From the NCBI GenBank assembly GCA_934662525.1, contig CAKUKJ010000089.1:1-7952 (forward strand): a stretch of 7,952 bases of DNA, in the 5' to 3' direction. Positions 1 to 5,582 of the stretch are shown here, piece by piece. Both the position numbers and the translations under genes were made by a program. The notes beneath the pieces were generated by a model. That model was not told where the DNA came from. It saw nothing but the letters and a program-made list of their open reading frames with translations, and did no database searches. Source of the DNA: an uncultured Coriobacteriales bacterium. Its GTDB lineage: Bacteria; Actinomycetota; Coriobacteriia; Coriobacteriales; UMGS124. Every line of letters begins with the position of its first letter. The first letter of the stretch is position 1.

Positions 1-211
1 CTACCGCAGTCGTTGACGGACGCGCCTGCCCCGTAGGGCCGGTGAACCTCTGGGATGACGTCGCGGTGACGGCTGCCGAGAAATTTGGGCTGTGGCTGCG
101 GGTTGCGTACCGCTGGCTCGGTGACGAATCTCTCGCGCCGGCGCTTGATGCTCCCCATGCTGTCCGAGCTGTTGCAGGTACATACGCAATATGCCCTCTG
201 AAGTGCCCATA

Positions 212-271
212 CTCGATTTTCGAGGATAATCACACTAATTTTTCGAGGAGATGCGCGCTCGATTTTCGAGA
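212..271. repeat. Three TTTTCGAG repeats with exact 23-bp period
   Basis: TTTTCGAG begins at 217, 240 and 263, so the spacing is exactly 23 bp twice. The first two copies extend to TTTTCGAGGA. The first and third are preceded by CTCGA, making an identical 13-bp quasi-palindrome CTCGATTTTCGAG at 212-224 and 258-270; the middle copy lacks the left half (CTAAT instead of CTCGA). Between cores the units match only loosely. The spacing is close to two helical turns, as in arrays of protein binding sites, but it may also be a decayed tandem repeat. No function is assigned. Confidence 0.5.
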
Positions 272-432
272 ACCGTGTCGGTCAGGATTTGAGTTGCTTT
301 CAACCCGGTATGGGTTGCGTCGCCGCGCATGTCCTTGAATCTTTCGTCGGTTTTGATCTGCCAGTCCTCCTCGGCAAGGTAACAAGCATCCAATATGCTT
401 CTGCTTGCGGAGCACAAAAAGCCAAAGTACAA
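235..432 (-). pseudogene. Protein-like minus-strand fragment, possible gene remnant
   Basis: A 65-codon minus-strand frame has natural-looking composition in its centre (ILDACYLAEEDWQIKTDERF followed by KDMRGDATHTGLKATQIL) and ends at a TAG at 235-237. I do not recognise the family. The only upstream start is a TTG within the inverted repeat at 421-468 and no ribosome binding site is visible, so the frame is probably truncated or decayed rather than an active gene. Its last codons read through the TTTTCGAG repeats (residues LENRARISSKN). It is divergent from the ATPase gene. It could equally be a chance open frame. Confidence 0.2.
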
Positions 433-433
433 T
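405..433 (+). promoter_or_regulatory. Candidate sigma70-type promoter of the ATPase gene
   Basis: TTGCGG at 405-410 and TACAAT at 428-433 are separated by exactly 17 bp, a good -35/-10 arrangement (the -10 matches TATAAT at five of six positions; the -35 keeps the TTG). Transcription would start near 440, about 44 nt before the ATG at 484. The -10 lies within the left arm of the inverted repeat at 421-468, so a factor bound there would occlude the promoter. Confidence 0.5.
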
Positions 434-468
434 TAGCCAAAGAAGAATCAGGCTAATTGTACTTAGGC
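421..468. promoter_or_regulatory. 18-bp inverted repeat over promoter and leader of the ATPase gene
   Basis: The arms GCCAAAGTACAATTAGCC (421-438) and GGCTAATTGTACTTAGGC (451-468) are complementary at 17 of 18 positions around a 12-nt AT-rich centre; the inner 14 bp are perfect. The repeat overlaps the candidate -10 and ends 5 nt before the Shine-Dalgarno. It may be an operator (autoregulation or a separate repressor), or an RNA hairpin formed in the leader just before the ribosome binding site. Because of its symmetry it also places TACAAT on the minus strand (456-461). No T-tract follows, so a terminator is unlikely. Confidence 0.6.
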
Positions 469-483
469 ATTTTGGAGGCCGTC

Positions 484-1899
484 ATGTTTGTCGGGCGCAA
501 GCGCGAATTGTCGATGCTCAGGAAGCGCTACGAGACGTCGGGATTTGAGCTGATTGGGATTTATGGCAGGCGCCGGGTGGGGAAGACGTCGCTCATCAAC
601 GAGTTCGTGCGCAATCTGCCTTGCGGGTACTGCATGGCTGTTGAGGACGACCGGGAAGCCAACCTGCGCGTCTTGAGCAGGGCGGTCTTCTCCCTGCAAA
701 ACCCGGATGCCAGCCTTGATGCGGTTGCTGGCGCGCCTGTCTATCCAAACTTCGAGAGCGCGGTCGAAGCCGCGTTCGAGGCAACACGCAACCGCCGCGC
801 CGTTCTCGTTATTGACGAGTTTCCCTACCTGGCCCAGGCGTATCCGGCTTTCCCTTCGATTCTGCAGTCGGCCATTGACCGGAACAAGGATACTTCCAAG
901 CTCTTCCTCATCCTGTGCGGCTCGTCGCTTTCGTTTATGAGGGAGCAGCTGCTCGACGGCAAGAGCCCTTTGTATGGGCGGCGCACGGCCCAGATTGAAC
1001 TCAAACCGTTTGACTTCTTCGAGACGCTTCCCTTCTTTCCGGGAGTCGACCCGCAGGAGGCGGCCTGTGTGTACGGCATGGTCGGCGGTATCCCCCTGTA
1101 CCTGCGCCAGTACTCACCCCGCATGAGCTTGACGGAGAACATCGCGGCCATGTTCCTCGACCCGGGCTCCATCTTGTATGAGGAGCCCGCAAATCTCATC
1201 AAGCAAGAGGTGAGCAGGGCGGCTTCGTACAACGCCGTCATTGCAGCGATAGCCAGCGGGGCCTCGCAGCACAATGAGATTGCTGCCAAGGCGGGCATGG
1301 ACTCGAGCGCTCTGGACTACTACCTCAAGGGGCTTGTCCGCATCGACTTGCTGCAAAGGGTCGAGCCCATCGGCGGCAAGGGCGGGCGTAAGGCCCTTTG
1401 GCAGATTAAGGACAACCTGTTCCGGTTCTGGTACCGGTTCGTTGGGCCGCGCCGTGCCATGGTCGAACGCGGGATGGGTGATGCGGTGGCTCCTGCTATC
1501 GAGAAGGGCCTGCCGCTTTTCATGGGCCCGGTGTTCGAGACGATGTGCCGGGACTGGCTGTGGCGTGAGTGTGCGGCGGGAAATCTGCTCTTTCCCATGA
1601 CTGACGTGGGATGCTGGTGGGGCAACGACCCCAAGGAGCGCTCCCAGGCCGAAATCGACATCGTTGCCGTTGACGATTCCACAACGAGGCTGGTAGGGGA
1701 GTGCAGGTGGTACGGCGAGCCTACCGATGCGGAGCAGCTTCGCAAGTTGGATGCCCGAGCGTGGCTCGCCGGCGCCGACGCACAGACTCTCAGATGGATG
1801 TTTTCGAAGTCACCTTTTACGGACGCGTGTAAGGCGGCTGCGGGGGAGCTGCCCTCGGCGCGGCTCGTCTCGTTCGACGAGATGGTGGCTGGGGAGTAA
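484..1899 (+). CDS. ATP-binding protein, ATPase_2 (PF01637-type) with C-terminal DUF234/PD-(D/E)XK-like domain
   Basis: This 471-residue protein matches the two-domain ATPase_2/DUF234 family in layout and length. Its N-terminus FVGRKREL is typical. The Walker A motif GRRRVGKT is at residues 28-35, Walker B VLVIDEF ends at 113 (D111, E112), a sensor-like LCGSS lies at 144-148 and LYGRRTA at 163-169. A winged-helix-like stretch follows around residues 255-300. The C-terminal domain has E390-I-D392 and GECRW (E406, R408 where lysine is usual), the PD-(D/E)XK nuclease-like signature of DUF234. The cellular role of the family is not established; DNA-related or toxin-like functions have been suggested by the fold. 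The ATG is chosen because GGAGG (474-478) sits 5 nt before it; an in-frame TTG at 457 lies inside the inverted repeat and has no such site. The gene stands alone, and its use of AT-ending codons is higher than in its neighbours, which suggests recent acquisition (inference). Confidence 0.85.
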   Translation: MFVGRKRELSMLRKRYETSGFELIGIYGRRRVGKTSLINEFVRNLPCGYCMAVEDDREANLRVLSRAVFSLQNPDASLDAVAGAPVYPNFESAVEAAFEATRNRRAVLVIDEFPYLAQAYPAFPSILQSAIDRNKDTSKLFLILCGSSLSFMREQLLDGKSPLYGRRTAQIELKPFDFFETLPFFPGVDPQEAACVYGMVGGIPLYLRQYSPRMSLTENIAAMFLDPGSILYEEPANLIKQEVSRAASYNAVIAAIASGASQHNEIAAKAGMDSSALDYYLKGLVRIDLLQRVEPIGGKGGRKALWQIKDNLFRFWYRFVGPRRAMVERGMGDAVAPAIEKGLPLFMGPVFETMCRDWLWRECAAGNLLFPMTDVGCWWGNDPKERSQAEIDIVAVDDSTTRLVGECRWYGEPTDAEQLRKLDARAWLAGADAQTLRWMFSKSPFTDACKAAAGELPSARLVSFDEMVAGE

Positions 1900-1991
1900 C
1901 GCCGGCTGTCGGGTTTGAACGGCTTGCGGGTGCGTTCCTCTGGAATGTCCATGCGGATTTTTGAGGCCCGGTTCTTGAGATGAAAAGCACA

Positions 1992-2034
1992 CGGGCGCCC
2001 CGCCCCTCGGTCGAGGAGGCGGGGCGCCCGTTTT
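1992..2034. terminator. Strong GC-rich rho-independent terminator, probably bidirectional
   Basis: The 13-nt arms CGGGCGCCCCGCC (1992-2004) and GGCGGGGCGCCCG (2018-2030) are perfectly complementary. The stem can continue with CCTCG/CGAGG if the A at 2017 is bulged. TTTT follows at 2031-2034 on the plus strand. On the minus strand the stem is followed by TGTGCTTTT. It lies between the convergent ends of the ATPase gene (stop at 1899) and the flavoprotein gene (stop at 2063), so it probably terminates both. Confidence 0.85.
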
Positions 2035-2062
2035 CGGATGGCTGGATTGCTGCCGCGCTGAG

Positions 2063-3589
2063 TTACGCCATCACGGCCTTGCCGGCGGTGCGGCCCATGG
2101 AGACGGTGGCGAGCACGCCGGTGCCGGTGCCGGGGTAGTAGCTGCCCATGAAGCCGCCCACGACCTGGCCGGCCGCAAAGAGGTGCGCGATGGGGTTGCC
2201 GTCGGTGTCAAGGACGTTGCAGGTGGCGGGGTCCACGGTGAGGCCGCCCACGGCGCCCAGGTTGTAGTCGTAGTTGCGCGTCGCGTAGAACGGCGCCTCG
2301 TCGATGGGCTCGAGGCCGCAGGCGCGGGTGGGGAACTGCGAGTCCTTGCCGTCGGCGGCCATATCGTCGTTCCAGGTGTCGATGGCGGCCTTGAGGTTGC
2401 CGGCGGGCACGCCCATCTGCTCGGCGAGCTCCTCCACCGCGCCGGCTTTAAGGACGGTGCCGGCGGCGATCTCGTCGGAGAGGTCGTCGCTCATGGGGCT
2501 CACGCCGCCCACGACGGCGCCGCCCAGGGCCGCCGCCTTGCTGTCGAAGACGCTCCACATGATGTGGTCTTCCTGGGCAAAGCCCGCGCGCAGCACCCAG
2601 GCATAGTGGTCGGACTCGCTCACGAAGCGACGGCCATACTTGTTCACCATGATGCCGGGCACCTCGGGCATGCCGGGCAGGGTCGGGGTGCCGCCCACGT
2701 TGTTGCCCAGGCCGATGAAACCGCCCATGCCCGTGAGGCCGGCGCCCACGCTCATGCCCATGCGGATGCCCGCGCCGGTGTTGGTGCCCACGGTCACGGC
2801 ATGGCTGTCGGCAAGCGCCGCGACCATGTGCAGGGAGAAGGCGCGTGCCATCTCCTCGCTGCGGTCGAAGCTGCACGTGGCGAGGATGACGCCCTTCGTG
2901 GCCTGGTAGCGCACGCCGTTCACGTCCACGACGCCGGTCACGGCGCCTTCGTCGTCCACCACGAGGTCGGCGACCTCGGTGTCGAGCACGAACGTGCAAC
3001 CGGCCTCGTCGCAGGCCTTCTTGAGCGCGGCCACGTGCCAGGCGCCGTAGGTCAGGCCGTCCTCGTTGGCACCGCTGGCGAGGTGGATGCGCGGCTGCTG
3101 CAGGTCGGGGTCGATGTTGGGGATGATGCCGTTGCCGTACACGGTGTCGTACACCACGCCGAGGTCCTGCATGAAGGCGACGCAGTCGGGCGCGTCGTTG
3201 CAGATGGCGCGCACGAGGTCCTCGTCGAGCTGGCCCTCGCCGGCTGCCAGGTAGAACTCGGCGTGCTTCTCGGGCGTGTCGTCGGTGACGCCGGCCGACT
3301 CCTTTTGCAGGTCGGTGCCGGCGGCCTGGATGACGCCCGAGGAGTTGTTGGTGTTGCCGCCCACGGCGCTTGCCGAGTCGATGAGCACGACGCTTGCGCC
3401 TTCGCGCGCGGCTACCAGGCCGGCCACGAGGCCTGCCCCGCCTGCGCCCACGATCACGACGTCGGCCGTCTGGTCCCAGGTGCCGTCGTCGGCGGCAGGG
3501 GCTGCCACGGCGACGCCCGTCGCCGAAAGCATGGCCGCCGTGGCGGCGGCCCCTTGGACGAAGGACCTGCGTGAAATGCTCTGGGTCAT
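2063..3589 (-). CDS. Tat-exported FAD-dependent oxidoreductase, fumarate reductase/3-ketosteroid dehydrogenase-like
   Basis: This 508-residue protein begins with a Tat signal (SRRSFVQ, residues 6-12, an Ala-rich h-region, and probable cleavage near A29-A33). The FAD dinucleotide-binding motif VIVGAGGAG is at 45-53. The rest fits an FAD_binding_2 fold: GVIQAAGT (86-92), a cap region around 240-350, GRRFVSE (319-325) with Y329 and R334, and a C-terminal FAD segment ending in GSYYPGTG (482-489). There is no heme-binding CxxCH and no FMN-binding domain, so electrons must come from a separate donor. The catalytic histidine and arginine of true fumarate reductases are not seen; YYPGxG resembles 3-ketosteroid dehydrogenases. 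It probably reduces, or desaturates, a small organic substrate outside the cytoplasm; the substrate is unknown. The start is set by AAGGGAG (3596-3602), 6 nt upstream, and by the Tat motif. An in-frame extension to 3742 would bury the Tat signal. It is a paralogue of the gene at 5583-7115. Confidence 0.88.
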   Translation of the reverse strand: MTQSISRRSFVQGAAATAAMLSATGVAVAAPAADDGTWDQTADVVIVGAGGAGLVAGLVAAREGASVVLIDSASAVGGNTNNSSGVIQAAGTDLQKESAGVTDDTPEKHAEFYLAAGEGQLDEDLVRAICNDAPDCVAFMQDLGVVYDTVYGNGIIPNIDPDLQQPRIHLASGANEDGLTYGAWHVAALKKACDEAGCTFVLDTEVADLVVDDEGAVTGVVDVNGVRYQATKGVILATCSFDRSEEMARAFSLHMVAALADSHAVTVGTNTGAGIRMGMSVGAGLTGMGGFIGLGNNVGGTPTLPGMPEVPGIMVNKYGRRFVSESDHYAWVLRAGFAQEDHIMWSVFDSKAAALGGAVVGGVSPMSDDLSDEIAAGTVLKAGAVEELAEQMGVPAGNLKAAIDTWNDDMAADGKDSQFPTRACGLEPIDEAPFYATRNYDYNLGAVGGLTVDPATCNVLDTDGNPIAHLFAAGQVVGGFMGSYYPGTGTGVLATVSMGRTAGKAVMA

Positions 3590-3609
3590 GATGTTCTCCC
3601 TTGGGTCTT

Positions 3610-3634
3610 GTTGCGCGCGCGATGCATGCGCAAC
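3610..3634. repeat. Inverted repeat in the leader of the flavoprotein gene at 2063-3589
   Basis: GTTGCGC (3610-3616) and GCGCAAC (3628-3634) form perfect 7-bp arms around 11 nt. If transcription starts near 3701 this is a leader hairpin lying just 5' of the AAGGGAG site. It may affect translation or be incidental in such GC-rich DNA. Confidence 0.3.
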
Positions 3635-3707
3635 GCTTGCTTGCCGATGCGCCACGGCCGCACGCGGAGTTGCCGGGGACCTCGCGTCTGCCTTGCGCTG
3701 GCTGCGC

Positions 3708-3736
3708 ATTATCGCCTGACCTGGGCGCATGTGCCA
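3708..3736 (-). promoter_or_regulatory. Candidate promoter of the flavoprotein gene at 2063-3589
   Basis: Read on the minus strand, TGGCAC (3731-3736) and GATAAT (3708-3713) are 17 bp apart. The -10 is good and the -35 is poor, as expected of an activator-dependent promoter. The poor -35 directly abuts the TACCAC-N5-GTGGTA palindrome. A start near 3701 would put the palindrome centre at about -44, the usual site of LuxR-type activators, and give a leader of about 110 nt. Confidence 0.4.
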
Positions 3737-3756
3737 TACCACGCGCCGTGGTAGGC
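3733..3756. promoter_or_regulatory. Shared 24-bp box, copy 1 (GCCATACCACGC-N3-GTGGTAGGC)
   Basis: Read on the plus strand the central three bases are GCC. The core TACCAC-N5-GTGGTA (3737-3753) is a perfect palindrome, and flanking GCC/GGC make the symmetry longer with one unpaired base. The box lies 10 nt beyond the stop of the regulator gene and is centred about 156 nt before the ATG of the flavoprotein gene at 2063-3589. The same box, identical except for the three central bases, lies before the other flavoprotein gene at 7257-7280. It is best read as an operator for the LuxR-type regulator encoded next to it (inference). Confidence 0.75.
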
Positions 3757-3766
3757 CTATGACCTG

Positions 3767-5317
3767 CTAGTTTGTTGGCGCCTGAGATGAGCTTTGCACC
3801 GACGTCCCTTGTCGCATCGCCACGGCCTCGATGAGGTCCATGAGGTCCTGCTGGGTGTGGATGTCCATCTTGCGGTAGATGCTGCGGATGTGTGTCTTGG
3901 CGGTGCCGGGCGAGATGCCCAGGGCATGCCCCACATATGCGGCGGTGCGGCCGCGGGCCAGCAGGCTCAGCACCTCCTGCTCGCGCGGGGTCAGGGCGTG
4001 CTTGGCGGCAAGCTCGGCGCAGGCGTTGGGAATCTCGTCGCCGCTCTCGGCCGGCTCGCCTGCCGCCAACCACTGATGCAGGGCGCTGCGGGGGTCGTTG
4101 AACACGAGCAGCACCGTCACGAAGAGCGCAAGCACCACGGCGAGGAAGACAAGCGCCGATAAGGCTTGACCGGTGTTGGGCGCAACCACGCCGCCCAGTG
4201 CGAGCCCGGGAATCTGAGACGCCTGAAACACCAGGTAGCCGAGGGCATACGTGCGCACGACGGGCCGGTTGACGCGGCGGGCCAGATCGCCCCAGTACAC
4301 CACCATGAAGAAGTAGAACATCGCGAAGCCCAGCTCGTTGACGCTGGCGGCGAGCCAGGTGGGCACTGCCTCCACCGAGGCGAGGGCCGCCCCTGCCGCC
4401 GTGCCCACCAGGCCGAGCGCGTAGATCTGCGAGGCTCCCAGGCGCGGGCTGAGCAGCAGGCTTGCGACAAGGAGCAGCGCTCCTGCCATAAGCTCCGCGA
4501 CGGCGGGGCCGATGAGACCGGCGGTGGAACTTGGCCGCAGCGCCAGGACGCCGCTCATGAGGCCGAAGGTGAAGCCCACGAGCGCTGGCAGGATGAGCAG
4601 CGTCCAGCTGAACGAGACGGCCTTCGCCGCACCGGGCGGAGGGGGAGGGGTGGGGCTGTCGCCCAGCCGCCTCGTCCCCTCCCATGCAAGCCAGGAGCAG
4701 GGCAACGCGCAGGCGATGAGCGCCGTGACCTGGGCTTCTCGCGGCGTGAAGAACAAGGCGAGGAAGACGGCCGTGGAGGTGGCGAGCGACAGGCCCATGT
4801 CCACGAGGCCGCGCTGCAGGCTCATGCGCGAGAACATCTCTCCCCAGGCGATCTTGAGAAAGCCGATCGCGGCCCCTCCCAGGCACGAGCCGGCAACAAA
4901 GGCGGAGGCGCTGCCCGTATACGAGGCGATCGCTGCTCCCGCCGAGCCGCCGGCAAGCAAGATTCCCGCGAGCGTCATCGCGCCGCGCGAGCCCACGATG
5001 GTCGCCAGTGTGTCGGAGAGGAAGACGATGACGACGAGCGTGGCGACGTTTGCCAGCAGCGTGGTGGCGGTGGGCACGCAGAGCATGCCCGTGAGGTGCG
5101 CCAAAGCCCCGGCGGTGAGACCGGTCTTGCCCATGAGGCACGACCACAGCCAGATGCAGGCAAAGCTCACCCACCGCGGCCAGCCGCGGCGCAGCTCTTC
5201 GGAAAGGATGGCGAGCCAGGGCCGCATGCATTTTTCTGGCAGGCGATCTGCACCTGTGGAACCGTCCGTGCCTGCGACGGCCGTGCCGCCCGGAGCGCTC
5301 TCACGGTTGTCTGACAC
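3767..5317 (-). CDS. Membrane-bound LuxR-family transcriptional regulator with 12-TM MFS-like N-terminal domain
   Basis: This 516-residue protein has about twelve hydrophobic segments between residues 47 and 406, arranged as 6+6 around a hydrophilic proline-rich loop (SPTPPPPPG, 221-229), like a major-facilitator permease. A linker leads to a C-terminal LuxR/GerE helix-turn-helix starting at LTPREQEVL (442-450), with the recognition region SPGTAKTHIRSIYRKM (469-484). No receiver domain or autoinducer-binding domain is present. The family, abundant in Coriobacteriia, is presumed to sense a small molecule at the membrane and to activate neighbouring metabolic genes. The GTG start is chosen because a full AAGGAGG (5324-5330) sits 6 nt upstream; an ATG farther upstream (5380) lies within an inverted repeat, and an internal ATG at residue 31 has no such site. 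It lies between two paralogous flavoprotein genes whose upstream regions share a 24-bp box, which suggests they are its targets. Confidence 0.88.
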   Translation of the reverse strand: MSDNRESAPGGTAVAGTDGSTGADRLPEKCMRPWLAILSEELRRGWPRWVSFACIWLWSCLMGKTGLTAGALAHLTGMLCVPTATTLLANVATLVVIVFLSDTLATIVGSRGAMTLAGILLAGGSAGAAIASYTGSASAFVAGSCLGGAAIGFLKIAWGEMFSRMSLQRGLVDMGLSLATSTAVFLALFFTPREAQVTALIACALPCSWLAWEGTRRLGDSPTPPPPPGAAKAVSFSWTLLILPALVGFTFGLMSGVLALRPSSTAGLIGPAVAELMAGALLLVASLLLSPRLGASQIYALGLVGTAAGAALASVEAVPTWLAASVNELGFAMFYFFMVVYWGDLARRVNRPVVRTYALGYLVFQASQIPGLALGGVVAPNTGQALSALVFLAVVLALFVTVLLVFNDPRSALHQWLAAGEPAESGDEIPNACAELAAKHALTPREQEVLSLLARGRTAAYVGHALGISPGTAKTHIRSIYRKMDIHTQQDLMDLIEAVAMRQGTSVQSSSQAPTN

Positions 5318-5351
5318 GCCGACCCTCCTTCGACTTGCCCTCATCAACAGA

Positions 5352-5395
5352 AATGCGTGCCCGAGACTGCGCGAAGACAATCTCGGACACGCATT
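5352..5395. promoter_or_regulatory. 15-bp inverted repeat overlapping the candidate start region of the regulator gene
   Basis: AATGCGTGCCCGAGA (5352-5366) and TCTCGGACACGCATT (5381-5395) are complementary at 14 of 15 positions around a 14-nt spacer. On the minus strand a good -10 hexamer CATAAT (5393-5398) overlaps its outer end, without a clear -35. The repeat would therefore cover the transcription start and early leader, about 35-78 nt before the GTG. It may be an operator, for example autorepression, or a leader hairpin. It does not resemble the 24-bp box of the flavoprotein genes, and no T-tract follows on either strand. Confidence 0.5.
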
Positions 5396-5582
5396 ATGAC
5401 GCTTTGCGGCTTCTCATCGCGGGTTGCCGACCGCATGTTTGCAGACAGCCGATGTGTTATGAACAAATGGGATGCCCCCAGGCTCCCCGGCTCGCTGCAT
5501 TGACTGACTCGCACGGCATGCGCGAACGGTCCGACTTGGGTGCCCGCCCTGTGCCTTGCGGTTTGCCGTCTCGAGATTTCAC

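Larger units (their letters stand above)
1..456. other. 456-bp leader region without a convincing intact gene
   Basis: No reading frame here has both a ribosome binding site and a recognisable protein. Frame 1 is open from the left edge to a TAG at 34-36 (LPQSLTDAPAP), which could be the last residues of a plus-strand gene lying mostly outside the window. A plus-strand frame is open from the edge to about 338 but its translation is not protein-like towards the end. The stretch from about 180 to 470 is visibly AT-richer than the rest of the window. It holds a short periodic repeat, a minus-strand gene-like fragment and the promoter/inverted repeat of the downstream ATPase, each listed separately. 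The composition fits an accessory or decayed segment; that is inference. Confidence 0.5.

Noticed and set aside
212..271. CRISPR array
   Set aside because: The repeated core is only 8-13 bp, the spacing 23 bp and the copy number three, with no cas genes.
2183..3574. Long open frame on the plus strand opposite the flavoprotein gene
   Set aside because: The translation is low-complexity (rich in Ala, Gly, His, Val) with no family features; it is an antisense shadow of a GC-rich gene.
2063..3742. Longer start for the first flavoprotein, at 3742
   Set aside because: It would place about 51 residues before the Tat signal, cover the likely operator and promoter, and has no better ribosome binding site than the ATG at 3587-3589.
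3737..3753. The TACCAC-N5-GTGGTA palindrome as a terminator hairpin after the regulator gene
   Set aside because: There is no T-run on the minus strand after it, and the same sequence recurs before the other flavoprotein gene, where it does not follow a gene end in the same way; an operator explains both.
2448..5231. Very long minus-strand open frame spanning the regulator and a flavoprotein gene
   Set aside because: It is Arg/Gly/Ala-rich, overlaps two well-supported genes in another frame, crosses their intergenic region and has no domain features.
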